Source: Aquincola tertiaricarbonis (lineage in GTDB: Bacteria > Pseudomonadota > Gammaproteobacteria > Burkholderiales > Burkholderiaceae_C). Taken from it: 64,000 nt of DNA. The position numbers were made by a program, and so were the translations under genes. Of the stretch, positions 18,218-28,625 are shown one piece after another. The notes under the pieces were generated by a model. It was given only the letters and a program-made list of their open reading frames with translations. It did no database searches and had not been told where the DNA came from. The stretch covers positions 868,001 to 932,000 of the forward strand of contig NZ_CP097636.1 in the NCBI RefSeq assembly GCF_023573145.1. The letters are read 5' to 3'. Each line of letters begins with the position of its first letter. Within the stretch, counting starts at the first letter, position 1.

Positions 18218-19978
18218 ATGACCCCGAACCCCCATCATCGATCCGCTGCCGCCGGCCTGGCCGTGCTGCTGGCCCTGAGCACGGCCCTCACGCCGCTGGC
18301 CCAGGCCGCCGCCACCACGCCACAAACCGGCACGCTGGCCGCGCTGCCCGCCGTGCCCGCGCTGATGGATTGCTCGCTGGCCGCCTTCCAGGCGCTGAAC
18401 CTCAATGGCGTGGCCGACGACAACGGTCAGGTGAGCTTCACCGCCGTCTCGCTGGTGCCGGCTTCGTCCACCAACCCGGCGGCCTACTGCTCGGTGCGCG
18501 GCGTCATCGGTCCGGGCGCCACGTCCATCGTGATGCGCCTGCCGATGACGGGCTGGACGCAGCGCTATGTGCAGAACGGCTGCGGCGGCGAGTGCGGCAA
18601 CGACAACCTGGGCAACCCCACCCAGTCCACCGGCTGCCTGCCAGTGATCAACGGCGAGCTGGTCACGGCCACCACCAACATGGGCCACACCAGTGCCCAG
18701 GGCGCGACCTGGATCGTCGACAACCCGTGGGCCGGCGTCGATTTCGCCTACCGCGGCGTGCATGTGACGGCGCAGGTCGCCAAGGCGGTCATCGGCCTGT
18801 TCTACGGCCGCGGCCCGGCCTTTTCGTACTTCGACGGCTGCTCGGACGGCGGCCGCGAGGCCTTGATGTCGGCCCAGCGCTACCCGAACGACTTCCACGG
18901 CATCGCCGCTGGCGCGCCAGCGAACAACATGGTGGTGCAGAACACCTACCACCATGCCCACCGCGTGCTCACCAACCAGAGCACGCCGGGCACCATTCCG
19001 CTGCCGGCACGCGACAGCTACCTGCTGCTGCAAAGCCACCTGCCTTACGTGCACAGCAAGGTGGTGGCGGCCTGCGACGCGCTGGACGGCGTGGCCGACG
19101 GCATCCTGGACGACCCGCGCCAGTGCAAGTTCAACACCAACACCCTGGTGTGCGCCAACAACGGCAACGAGACCGGCTGCCTGAGCCAGGCCCAGGCCGA
19201 CGTGGTGGCCCGCATCCACGACGGGGCCCGCACGGTCGATGGCCAGCGGCTGGAGCCGGCCATCTCCACGGAATGGGGCTCGGAGCTGGACTGGACGCTG
19301 TTCGTGCCGGCAGCGCAGGGGCGCGCTGCGCAGGGGGAGAACTTCGTCAACAGCTGGCTGTACAAGGCCTTCCTGAACCAGCCGTACAAGGACGCTGGCG
19401 CCAGCACGCCGCGCACGCTGAACGACCTGGTGTGGACGGCGCAGGGCTTCCTGGCCACGCTGAAGTCGGCGCCGCTGTACGCCGCCACCAACCCCGACCT
19501 GCGGCCCTTTGCCAACGCGGGTGGCAAGCTCATCCTGTGGCATGGCTGGGCCGACCAGCACATCTCGCCCCAGGGCACCATCCACTACTGGGACACGATG
19601 AGCAAGCTGACGAAAACGCCCGAGCGCTTCGCCCGCTTCTACCTGTTCCCCGGCATGGGCCATTGCGGCAGCGGCCTGGGCCCCAACACCTTCGACGTGC
19701 TGACGCCGCTGATGTCGTGGGTGGAAACCGGCCAGGCGCCGGCCGGCCTGGTGGCCAACAACGCGTCCACCGGTGTCTCGCGCCCGGTGTACCCGTACCC
19801 CACCGTGGCCCGCTACATCGTCACCGGCAGCACCAGCGATGCGGCCAACTTCGCGCCCTACACCCCGGCGGCGCCTTCGGACGTGAGCACCAGCAGCCTG
19901 GGCAACTTCCAGTACACGCCGTTCTTCAAGCAGGCCAGCTGCACCGGCAGCGGCACCCAGATCGTCTGCGCGCCTTGA
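18218..19978 (+). CDS. Exported tannase/feruloyl-esterase family hydrolase
   Basis: Secreted esterase of the tannase family (PF07519), which includes tannases, feruloyl esterases and MHET hydrolase. The 586-residue protein has a signal peptide (core LAVLLALSTALTPLAQAAA). The catalytic triad is visible: nucleophile Ser209 in YFDGCSDGGREAL, Asp446 in HGWADQHISP and His482 in PGMGHCGSGLGP. Cysteines adjacent to the Ser and His (GCSDGG, GHCGSG) match the conserved disulfide of the family. The start is preceded by a strong gaggag ribosome site at about 18206. It lies with a PEP-CTERM gene between maf and rng, where that pair normally adjoins, so it appears inserted. The actual ester substrate cannot be read from sequence. 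Confidence 0.92.
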   Translation: MTPNPHHRSAAAGLAVLLALSTALTPLAQAAATTPQTGTLAALPAVPALMDCSLAAFQALNLNGVADDNGQVSFTAVSLVPASSTNPAAYCSVRGVIGPGATSIVMRLPMTGWTQRYVQNGCGGECGNDNLGNPTQSTGCLPVINGELVTATTNMGHTSAQGATWIVDNPWAGVDFAYRGVHVTAQVAKAVIGLFYGRGPAFSYFDGCSDGGREALMSAQRYPNDFHGIAAGAPANNMVVQNTYHHAHRVLTNQSTPGTIPLPARDSYLLLQSHLPYVHSKVVAACDALDGVADGILDDPRQCKFNTNTLVCANNGNETGCLSQAQADVVARIHDGARTVDGQRLEPAISTEWGSELDWTLFVPAAQGRAAQGENFVNSWLYKAFLNQPYKDAGASTPRTLNDLVWTAQGFLATLKSAPLYAATNPDLRPFANAGGKLILWHGWADQHISPQGTIHYWDTMSKLTKTPERFARFYLFPGMGHCGSGLGPNTFDVLTPLMSWVETGQAPAGLVANNASTGVSRPVYPYPTVARYIVTGSTSDAANFAPYTPAAPSDVSTSSLGNFQYTPFFKQASCTGSGTQIVCAP

Positions 19979-20014
19979 GCCGCCACGGCCTGAACACGAA
20001 CAGAAGGTAGACCC

Positions 20015-20596
20015 ATGCATCTCCATATCTCCACCCGGCCGCTGGCGGCCATGAGCGCAGCGGCCGCCCTGGCGCTGGCCCTGCCTGCCACCGCGGCCAG
20101 CGACCTGGTGAACAACGGCGGCTTCGAGGACGGATCGCTGGCCGGCTGGTCGGGCACCGTGCTGGACAGCCCCTACAGCGGCGTCGACTGCGTCAGCGGC
20201 ACCGCGGCCGCCGGTACATGTCAGGCCTTCCTGGGCACCTTCGGCAGCACCGACACCCTGAGCCAGGACCTGGCCACCACCGCCGGCCAGACCTACGCGG
20301 TGAGCTTCGCCTTCACCTCCGACGGCAGCGTGCCGGCCACCTTCTCGGTGAGCTTCGGCGGCCAGACGCTGTACAGCGCAGGCAGCCCGTCCGCCGGCAC
20401 CCAGCTCCTCAGCTTCACGGGCACGGCGGCGGCGTCCAGCACTTCGCTGGTGTTCAGCTTCAGCAACGACCCGGGCTACTACACCCTGGACGCCGTGTCG
20501 GTGACGGCGGTGCCGGAGCCGGCCACGGCGGCGCTGATGGGCGTCGGGGCGCTGGCGCTGGCGGCCTGGCGCCGAAGGCCGCACCGCCGCCGCTGA
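20015..20596 (+). CDS. PEP-CTERM sorting-domain exported protein
   Basis: A 193-residue secreted protein with an N-terminal signal peptide (AAMSAAAALALALPATAA), a beta-sandwich-like body (NNGGFEDGSLAGWSGTV, typical of choice-of-anchor/CBM-like PEP-CTERM proteins), and a C-terminal sorting signal: VPEPATAAL, a hydrophobic span (MGVGALALAAWRR) and an Arg-rich end. PEP-CTERM proteins are processed by exosortase in bacteria that make exopolysaccharide; no exosortase lies in the window. It begins 36 bases after the tannase-like gene with its own agaaggtag site, so the two are probably co-transcribed. Function is unknown beyond surface/exopolysaccharide association. Confidence 0.88.
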   Translation: MHLHISTRPLAAMSAAAALALALPATAASDLVNNGGFEDGSLAGWSGTVLDSPYSGVDCVSGTAAAGTCQAFLGTFGSTDTLSQDLATTAGQTYAVSFAFTSDGSVPATFSVSFGGQTLYSAGSPSAGTQLLSFTGTAAASSTSLVFSFSNDPGYYTLDAVSVTAVPEPATAALMGVGALALAAWRRRPHRRR

Positions 20597-20717
20597 GGCG
20601 CGGGCCAGAGGGCGCCGGTATGATGGGCCGGCCCCTATCCGCAGACGGGCTTCACTCCACGAGACAAGCGCTGCCGGGCCGCCCGGGGGCGCCGCTCCGC
20701 ACAAGAACAGAACCGTC

Positions 20718-22193
20718 ATGCAAGACATCCTCATCAACTGGACCCCCCAGGAAACCCGCGTCGCCATCGTCGAGAACGGCGCGGTGCAGGAGCTGCACCT
20801 CGAACGCGCGCTGGAGCGCGGCCTGGTGGGCAACATCTACCTGGGCAAGGTGGTGCGGGTGCTGCCCGGCATGCAAAGCGCGTTCATCGACATCGGCCTG
20901 GAACGCGCCGCCTTCCTGCACGTGGCAGACCTGCACACCAACGGCCCGCGCAGCGACCACGGCGGCCTGCAGGCGCCGGTGCCCATCGAGCGCCAGGTGT
21001 TCGAGGGCCAGACGCTGACGGTGCAGGTGATCAAGGACTCCATCGGCACCAAGGGCGCGCGGCTGTCCACCCAGGTCAGCATCGCCGGGCGGCTGCTGGT
21101 GTACCTGCCGCAGGACAACCACATCGGCATCTCGCAGAAGATCGGCAGCCATGAGCTGCGCGAGCAGCTGCGCCAGCGCATGGCGGCGCTGGTGGGCAAG
21201 CCGGAAGAGGGCGGTGGCGGCGGCTTCATCCTGCGCACCAATGCCGAAGATGCCAGCGACGAAGAGCTGGCCGACGACATCGCCTACCTGCGCAAGACCT
21301 GGGCCTCGATCCGCGAGCGCAGCCACGCCCGCCCGCCCGGCACGCTGCTGCACCAGGACCTGACGCTGGCCGAGCGGGTGCTGCGCGACCTGGTGACCGA
21401 CACCACGCATTCGGTGCGCATCGACTCACGCCTGCAGTACGAGCACCTGGCCGCCTTCGGCGCCACCTACACGCCCACCGCGGTGCGGCGGCTGGAGCTG
21501 TACCGCGGCGAGCGGCCGATCTTCGACCTCTTCAACATCGACGACGAGATCGCCCGCGCGCTGGCCCGCCGGGTGGACCTGAAGAGCGGCGGCTACCTGA
21601 TCATCGACCAGACCGAAGCGCTGACCACGGTGGACGTGAACACCGGCGGTTACGTGGGTGCGCGCAACTTCGACGACACCATCTTCAAGACCAACCTGGA
21701 GGCGGCCGGCGCCATCGCGCGGCAGCTGCGGCTGCGCAACCTGGGCGGCATCGTCATCGTCGACTTCATCGACATGGCGCGCGAGGAACACCAGGCCGCC
21801 GTGCTGGCCGAGTTTCGCAAGCAGCTGGCGCGCGACCGCACCAAGACCACCGTCAGCGGCTTCACCCAGCTGGGGCTGGTGGAGATGACGCGCAAGCGCA
21901 CCCGCGAAAGCCTGGCCCACATGCTGTGCGAGCCTTGCCCCACCTGCGCCGGCCGCGGCCAGGTGAAGACGCCGCGCAGCATCTGCTACGACATCCTGCG
22001 CGAGATCCTGCGCGAAGCCCGCCAGTTCGACCCCAAGGAGTTTCGCGTGGTCGCCAGCGCGGCCGTGGTGGAGATGCTGCTGGACGAAGAAAGCCAGCAC
22101 CTGGCCGGCCTGTCGGACTTCATCGGCAAGCCGATCTCGCTGACGGCCGAGCCGACGTCGAATCCGGAGCAGTACGACATCGTGTTGCTGTAG
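20718..22193 (+). CDS. rng: Ribonuclease G
   Basis: Endoribonuclease that matures the 5' end of 16S rRNA and degrades some mRNAs. The 491-residue protein has the RNase E/G catalytic layout: S1 domain near the start (VGNIYLGKVVRVLPGMQSAF), the 5' sensor and RNase H-like parts, the DNase I-like catalytic segment (TTVDVNTGGYVG, GGIVIVDFIDMA), and the Zn-link cysteines CEPCPTCAGRG. Its length fits RNase G, with no RNase E scaffold tail. It is separated from maf by the tannase/PEP-CTERM pair and is followed after 21 bases by an NYN-domain gene. Confidence 0.96.
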   Translation: MQDILINWTPQETRVAIVENGAVQELHLERALERGLVGNIYLGKVVRVLPGMQSAFIDIGLERAAFLHVADLHTNGPRSDHGGLQAPVPIERQVFEGQTLTVQVIKDSIGTKGARLSTQVSIAGRLLVYLPQDNHIGISQKIGSHELREQLRQRMAALVGKPEEGGGGGFILRTNAEDASDEELADDIAYLRKTWASIRERSHARPPGTLLHQDLTLAERVLRDLVTDTTHSVRIDSRLQYEHLAAFGATYTPTAVRRLELYRGERPIFDLFNIDDEIARALARRVDLKSGGYLIIDQTEALTTVDVNTGGYVGARNFDDTIFKTNLEAAGAIARQLRLRNLGGIVIVDFIDMAREEHQAAVLAEFRKQLARDRTKTTVSGFTQLGLVEMTRKRTRESLAHMLCEPCPTCAGRGQVKTPRSICYDILREILREARQFDPKEFRVVASAAVVEMLLDEESQHLAGLSDFIGKPISLTAEPTSNPEQYDIVLL

Positions 22194-22214
22194 CCGAGCG
22201 CCGGACGGAACGAT

Positions 22215-23138
22215 ATGGCCATTGCCACAGAGTCGGTCGCGATCTACTGGGACTTCGAGAACCTGCATGCCAACCTGATGGACCAGGCCCATGGCCAGGG
22301 CGCTTACCTGGCCAGCCGCTTCAGGCCGCAGGAAGAGGTCATCCACGTCGAGACCATCGTCGAGTACGCGCTGTCGCTCGGGCCCATCGCGATCAATCGG
22401 GCCTTTGCCAACTGGGTGTCCTTCAACCGCTACCGGCAGTCGCTGCTGCAGTCGGCGATCGAGCTGATCCAAGTCTTTCCGCCTGGCGCCAATGCCAAGA
22501 ACGGGGCTGACATCAAGCTGTGCCTCGATGTCATGGAGGACATGGGGCGCTTCCCCCACATCACGACCATCATCGTGGTGGGCGGCGACAGCGACTACAT
22601 GCCGCTGTCGTACAAGGTGAAGGCGGCCGGGCGCACGCTGGTGGGCATCGGCAGCCGGCGCGGCACCAACCAGCACTGGGCCCGCAGCTGCCACGACTTC
22701 AAGTTCTACGAGGCGCTGCTGGCGCCCGCGGTGACGGCGACCGAGGCCGTGGCCGAGGTGCCGGCCCCCCCGTTGGCGCAGGTGGTCGCCGCCGAAGCGC
22801 CCGTACCGGAGGTGGCTGTGCAAGCGGCTGTGCCGCTGGATGAGATGCGCGCGCTGCTCGACCTGGCCGAGACGGCCGCCGCCCAGCGCAAGGCCGCGCG
22901 TGAGCTGGTTGGCAAGGCGATCGCGCGCCTGGCGCAGAACCGCGGCGAGACCTGGGTTCAAAAGGCACGGCTGCGGCCGTTCATCAAGCGCATCGACCCG
23001 ACCTTTGAAGAGTCGAGCTATGGCTTTTCGACCTTCAACGAGATGCTCGGGTCCATGGGTGACCTGGTCGAGGTGCGCCGGGGTGAGTTCGATCATGAAC
23101 TGCGGCTGCGGCCCTCGGCCACGGAGCCGGCCACCTGA
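22215..23138 (+). CDS. NYN-domain (LabA/DUF88-like) protein with C-terminal OST-HTH/LOTUS domain
   Basis: Predicted RNA-processing protein of 307 residues. The N-terminal NYN domain, a PIN-like nuclease fold, runs from about 5 to 170 with acidic residues in place: Asp13 in IYWDFENLHAN, the cluster GADIKLCLDVMED and VVGGDSDYMPL. A linker rich in Ala/Val/Pro follows, and the C-terminal 75 residues (ELVGKAIARLAQNRGETWVQ to FEDELRLRP-like end) match OST-HTH/LOTUS RNA-binding domains, often found attached to NYN. It starts 21 bases after rng, so the two may form a transcription unit and share RNA targets; that functional link is inference. Confidence 0.85.
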   Translation: MAIATESVAIYWDFENLHANLMDQAHGQGAYLASRFRPQEEVIHVETIVEYALSLGPIAINRAFANWVSFNRYRQSLLQSAIELIQVFPPGANAKNGADIKLCLDVMEDMGRFPHITTIIVVGGDSDYMPLSYKVKAAGRTLVGIGSRRGTNQHWARSCHDFKFYEALLAPAVTATEAVAEVPAPPLAQVVAAEAPVPEVAVQAAVPLDEMRALLDLAETAAAQRKAARELVGKAIARLAQNRGETWVQKARLRPFIKRIDPTFEESSYGFSTFNEMLGSMGDLVEVRRGEFDHELRLRPSATEPAT

Positions 23139-23417
23139 AAATGCGGCATGCGCCTGCCGGCCCGCCGCCTCGCAGCTCGCGGCCGCGTCGTTGGCATCGT
23201 TCTTCCCGCTTTTGCCGGCCGGCGATCAGCCGTGGATCCAGACCCAGCAGGCACAAGCGCCGCGCCACGCATGTAACCTCGGCCATGACTTCCCCTTTCC
23301 GCTTAGATTGAACTTCCGCAACAGCTCAATCTTGGTACCTTGATACCGTGGCTGAACTGGGAAAGTCCCTTCGCATCCGCTCGAGCGCATCGAGCGCGGG
23401 AAAGCCGTTGAACTGAC
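23139..23417. other. Intergenic region with three inverted repeats
   Basis: No gene was seen in these 279 bases. Part of it (about 23270-23350) is lower in GC than its surroundings. Three symmetric elements are present: AGATTGA (23305-23311) with TCAATCT (23326-23332); GGTA-CCTTGA-TACC at 23334-23347; and CGCTCGA-GCGCA-TCGAGCG at 23378-23396, the last ending 22 bases before the next start codon. None is followed by a T-run. They may be operator sites or RNA hairpins for the orphan gene downstream. Confidence 0.4.
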
Positions 23418-23774
23418 ATGCCCAAGCACAAACTTCCTCCCTGGCTGCGGCCGAAGCCACGCACGCCCATGGTCCAGGTCGGCGTCACGTGGTACTCGGA
23501 AGACCAGTGGCAACTGGTCAAAGCTTCGGCCACCGACGCGGAGCGCTTCGAGGACACCTACGCCGACTGGGTGGCGATGGCGGAGGACTCCCTCCGGCGC
23601 ATGCGGGCCGCCGGCATCGCCGCCGAGCGTGTGCCCATCATCGCCTCCGAGCTTCTTGCGTGGTGCCTGGCGCATGGCAAGGTGAATGATGCGTCGGCCC
23701 GGGCCAAGTACGTGTCGGAAGTGCAGTCTCGGCGCGATGAGAACGGCGCCGCTCCAGAGCCGCCCGGCCATTGA
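23418..23774 (+). CDS. Orphan 118-aa protein, unknown function
   Basis: A small soluble protein that I do not recognise. It starts with a basic Pro-rich segment (MPKHKLPPWLRPKPRTP) and continues with VTWYSEDQWQLVKASATDA, an acidic/aromatic stretch and a helical region (AEDSLRRMRAAGIAAERVP). There is no signal peptide or membrane segment. The ATG at 23418 lacks a strong ribosome site; the ATG at 23469 (MVQVGVTWYSED) is an alternative start. Codon use is a little less biased than in neighbours. It follows a region with three inverted repeats and converges on a dienelactone hydrolase gene 36 bases away. The size and isolated setting would fit horizontally acquired cargo, but this is not shown. 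Confidence 0.6.
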   Translation: MPKHKLPPWLRPKPRTPMVQVGVTWYSEDQWQLVKASATDAERFEDTYADWVAMAEDSLRRMRAAGIAAERVPIIASELLAWCLAHGKVNDASARAKYVSEVQSRRDENGAAPEPPGH

Positions 23775-23810
23775 CCGACGCCGCAGCCACTGAGCCCGCG
23801 GGCCGGATCG

Positions 23811-24713
23811 CTACCCCCTCAACACCCCATTGAACAAAGCCACCGTCCGCGCCCACGCCTGCTGCGCCGCGGCCTGGTCGTACCTCGGCGTGGTGTCGTT
23901 GTTGAAGCCGTGCTGCGTGCCCGGGTACTTCACGGCCTGGAAGGGCACGTTGGCGGCCTTGAGGGCGGCTTCGTAGCCGGGCCAGCTGGCGTTGATGCGC
24001 TCGTCGTTCTCGGCATACACCAGCAGCAGCGCGGCCTTGATGTTGGGCACCTGGTCGGCCGGCGGTGCCATGCCGTAGAAGGGCACGGCGGCGCCCAGGT
24101 CGGGCAGCTTGGTGGCCAGGAAGTTGGCGATGCCGCCGCCGTAGCAGAAGCCCACCACGCCCATCTTGCCGTTGGTGTTGCTCACGTTCTTCAGGTAGCT
24201 GGCCGCGGCGATGAAGTCTTCCTGCGTCTTCGACTGATCCAGCTTGCTGAACAGCTCGCGGGCCTTGTCCTCGTCGCCCGGGTAGCCGCCCAGCGGATCC
24301 AGCGCGTCGGGGGCAAAGACCACGAAGTTCTCCAGCGCCAGCCGGCGGGCGATGTCTTCGATGTGCGGGTTGAGGCCGCGGTTTTCATGCACCACCAGCA
24401 CCGCGGGCAGCGCGCCGTTGGCAGCCGCCGGCCGCACCAGGTAGCCGCCGCCCTGGCCGTAGCCGCGCGGCGACGGGAACTTGACCTTCTCGCCGCGGAT
24501 GCGCGCGTCGCCCGGCGGCACCTGTTGTGCCTGCGCAAAGCGCGGGCTCAGCGCGGCCAGCAGCGCCGCGCCGCTGACGCCGCCCGCCGAGAACCGTGCC
24601 GCGCCCTCGATGAAGCCCCGCCGGTCGAGCAGGCCGTGCACGTAGCGGTCGAAGAGGCGCAGCACTTCGGGGTGGAAGTCTGCGGCGGTCTGGCGAGGGG
24701 GCTCATGGGCCAT
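23811..24713 (-). CDS. Dienelactone hydrolase family protein with Tat-like leader
   Basis: Alpha/beta hydrolase of 300 residues in the dienelactone hydrolase family (COG0412). The nucleophile is Cys in GFCYGGG, with a late Asp (VYAENDERINASW) and His (YPGTQHGFNN) completing the triad. Residues about 30-60 (LLDRRGFIEGAARFSAGGVSGAALLAAL) resemble a Tat-type leader preceded by an unusual 30-residue N extension, so export is likely but not certain. Such proteins hydrolyse dienelactones or related esters; no catechol pathway genes are nearby. It is divergent from the glutathione transferase gene. Confidence 0.88.
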   Translation of the reverse strand: MAHEPPRQTAADFHPEVLRLFDRYVHGLLDRRGFIEGAARFSAGGVSGAALLAALSPRFAQAQQVPPGDARIRGEKVKFPSPRGYGQGGGYLVRPAAANGALPAVLVVHENRGLNPHIEDIARRLALENFVVFAPDALDPLGGYPGDEDKARELFSKLDQSKTQEDFIAAASYLKNVSNTNGKMGVVGFCYGGGIANFLATKLPDLGAAVPFYGMAPPADQVPNIKAALLLVYAENDERINASWPGYEAALKAANVPFQAVKYPGTQHGFNNDTTPRYDQAAAQQAWARTVALFNGVLRG

Positions 24714-24816
24714 CGGTCATCTCCTGCAACTGCTGAGGTGCCACGGTGTACCCCACTGCCGGCATCCTGTCAGCCGGCGGGGCATCATGCGCCACCCATT
24801 GCCTTGCGAGCACCTC

Positions 24817-25533
24817 ATGATCGACCTGCACTACTGGACCACGCCCAACGGCCACAAGGTCAGCATCTTCCTGGAAGAAGCCGGCCTGCCTTACACCATC
24901 CACCCGGTGAACATCGGCAAGGGCGAGCAGTTCCAGCCCGAGTTCCTGCGCATCTCGCCCAACAACCGCATCCCGGCCATCGTCGATCAAGACCCCGCGG
25001 GTGGCGGCGGGCCGCTGTCGGTGTTCGAGTCGGGTGCCATCCTGCTGTACCTGGCCGACAAGACCGGCCGCTTCATCCCGCAGGACCTGCGCGGCCGCAC
25101 CGAGGTGCTGCAGTGGCTGTTCTGGCAGATGGGTGGCCTGGGCCCGATGGCCGGGCAGAACGGCCACTTTCACATGGCCGCGCCTGAAAAGATCCCTTAC
25201 GCGATCGAGCGCTACGTGAAGGAGACGGCGCGTCTGTATGGCGTGCTGAACAAGCAGCTGGAAGGGCGCGAGTACATCGCGGGCGACTACAGCATCGCCG
25301 ACATGGCCTGCTACCCCTGGGTGGTGCCGCACAAGATGCACGAGCAGAAGCTGGAGGACTTTCCGAACCTGCAACGCTGGTTCAACACGGTGCAGGCACG
25401 GCCGGCGGTGCAGCGTGCTTATGCGCTGGTGCAGCAGGTGAACCCGCCGCGCGAGCTGAGCGCCGAGGAGAAAGAAGCCCAGCGCAGGGTCTTGTACGGC
25501 CAGGGCAACAGCGGCCCCGCCATCGTCAAGTAA
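24817..25533 (+). CDS. Glutathione S-transferase, YfcG/YghU (Nu-class) type
   Basis: Thioredoxin-fold glutathione transferase of 238 residues. The N domain begins MIDLHYWTTPNGHKVSIFLEE, the typical TPNGxK active-site loop of YfcG-like disulfide-bond reductases, followed by the cis-Pro glutathione site NNRIPAIVD and FESGAILLYLADKTG. The helical C domain includes GDYSIADMACYPWV. I chose the ATG at 24817 because it matches the family N terminus; an ATG at 24787 adds ten residues. Its 3' end overlaps the convergent DUF3037 gene by eight bases. Confidence 0.92.
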   Translation: MIDLHYWTTPNGHKVSIFLEEAGLPYTIHPVNIGKGEQFQPEFLRISPNNRIPAIVDQDPAGGGGPLSVFESGAILLYLADKTGRFIPQDLRGRTEVLQWLFWQMGGLGPMAGQNGHFHMAAPEKIPYAIERYVKETARLYGVLNKQLEGREYIAGDYSIADMACYPWVVPHKMHEQKLEDFPNLQRWFNTVQARPAVQRAYALVQQVNPPRELSAEEKEAQRRVLYGQGNSGPAIVK

Positions 25534-25987
25534 GCGGCGGCGAGTGCGGCCTCGGTGGCCGCACCATGCGGTCCAGGAGCCGCTCGATCGCCTGCGGCAG
25601 GTCGTCGCAGCGGCCGGTGTGCACCTGCGAGGTCTGGATGCTGGCGCTGCGCGGCGCCACCAGCCAGTGAAAGCGCTCACGCAGCGGCAGCAGGCCCAGT
25701 GCACCGGCCGCGGCGCCGCCTTCGCAGATGCGCGGAATCGCGGCCAGCGCCGCACGCAGCGCGGGCAGGTCGGCCGATGGGTCGAGCGCCAGCAGCCGCG
25801 CTTCGTCCAGCTCGATGCGGGCCTGCAGGAAGCGCCGCGCCGCGCACGACAGGATGACGCCGGCATTGATGAACTCGCCGCGGTCCACCCGCGGCACCAC
25901 CCGCACGATGGCGTAGTCGTAGTGGCAGGTCAGGGCGGGCTTGGCGGCCTGGGGCGCAGCGGCGGCGGTGTCGGTCAGGGTGCTCAT
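25526..25987 (-). CDS. DUF3037 protein, partner of HipA-like kinase
   Basis: A 153-residue protein of the DUF3037 family, recognised by YDYAIVRVVPRVDRGEFINA near residue 25 and VILSCAARRFLQARIELDE after it. The function is unknown. The ATG at 25987 overlaps the stop of the HipA-like gene (ATGA), so it is translated in step with it. DUF3037 genes are commonly found directly after HipA-like kinase genes, which suggests a two-component module, perhaps substrate or inhibitor of the kinase. The 3' end overlaps the convergent glutathione transferase gene. Confidence 0.82.
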   Translation of the reverse strand: MSTLTDTAAAAPQAAKPALTCHYDYAIVRVVPRVDRGEFINAGVILSCAARRFLQARIELDEARLLALDPSADLPALRAALAAIPRICEGGAAAGALGLLPLRERFHWLVAPRSASIQTSQVHTGRCDDLPQAIERLLDRMVRPPRPHSPPLT

Positions 25988-26789
25988 GGCTTCGGATGGG
26001 CCGCCGCCCAGGCGGCATGGGCGCGCACCGCCTCGGCCGCAAAGGCACGGGGCTGCTGCAGGCGCCGGCAGAAGTACTGGCGGTAGGCGTCGCGGTGCTC
26101 GGCCACGCTGGCAAAGGGCACGTCGCCGCCCAGCCAGGCGTCGGGAATCAGCGAGACGATGTGGGCGATCAGGTCTTCGTTCAGCATCGCGGCCAGGCGC
26201 GCATCGGCCTCGGGCAGGCGGCTGGCAAAGGGCAGCAGCACATGGTCCTTCACGTGCGCGAACGGGCTGGTCGCGCGTGCCAGGTGGTCGTGCCAGTCGT
26301 GGTGGAAGAACAGCGCCGCGCCATGGTCGATCAGCCACAGCCGGCCGTGCCACACCAGCAGGTTGGCATTGCGCGGCGTGCGGTCGATGTTGGTGGTGAA
26401 GGCGTCGTGCCACACGATGGCCGAGGCTTCGTCGGCATCGGGTTGCAGCACCAGCGGGTCGAAGGTGACGCTGCCGGGCAGGTAGTCCAGCGCCAGGTTC
26501 AGGCCGTCGCTGGCGCGGATCAGGTCCTGGATCTCGGGGTCGGGCTCGGTGCGGGCCATCTCCGGGTCCAGCTGCATGAACACGATCTCGGGCACGCGCA
26601 GGCCCACGGCACGCGCCAGCTCGCCGGCCACCAGCTCGGCGATCAAGGCCCGCGGGCCCTGGCCGGCACCGCGGAACTTGAGCACGTACAGGCCCTGGTC
26701 GCAGCCTTCCACCAGCGCGGGCAGCGAGCCGCCTTCACGCAGCGGCGTCACGTAGCGCGTGGCGGCGATGGTGCGCAGGGAGGTCATGC

Positions 26790-26793
<4 letters not shown>
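25984..26793 (-). CDS. HipA-like kinase (HipA_2 family)
   Basis: A 269-residue protein of the stand-alone HipA-like kinase family, related to the toxin HipA and PI3/4-kinase folds. Visible parts are a nucleotide-binding beta region (LPALVEGCDQGLYVLKFRG with its Lys), the catalytic-loop segment TNIDRTPRNANLLVW (Asp and Asn) and the metal-binding Asp in RLWLIDHGAALFF. It lacks the N-terminal HipA extension and there is no HipB antitoxin beside it. The start overlaps the msbA stop (ATGA), and the stop overlaps the DUF3037 start, giving a three-gene coupled unit. Its substrate is unknown. Confidence 0.88.
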
Positions 26794-28526
<1,733 letters not shown>

Positions 28527-28625
28527 CGGGGACGATTATCAGCGCCGGTGCCTACAATCCCGGGTATCAAGGCCAGCCTATTCCACTGAGTGAACCGATT
28601 GCCGCCTTGCGGGTCCATCCCCGCC

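Noticed and set aside
18218..19978. Calling the tannase-family gene an MHET hydrolase
   Set aside because: Family and triad agree, but substrate-defining lid residues cannot be matched by eye, and no PET hydrolase is adjacent.
18173..20836. 887-residue open frame opposite the tannase and PEP-CTERM genes
   Set aside because: Shadow frame; both plus-strand genes have signal peptides and catalytic or sorting motifs.
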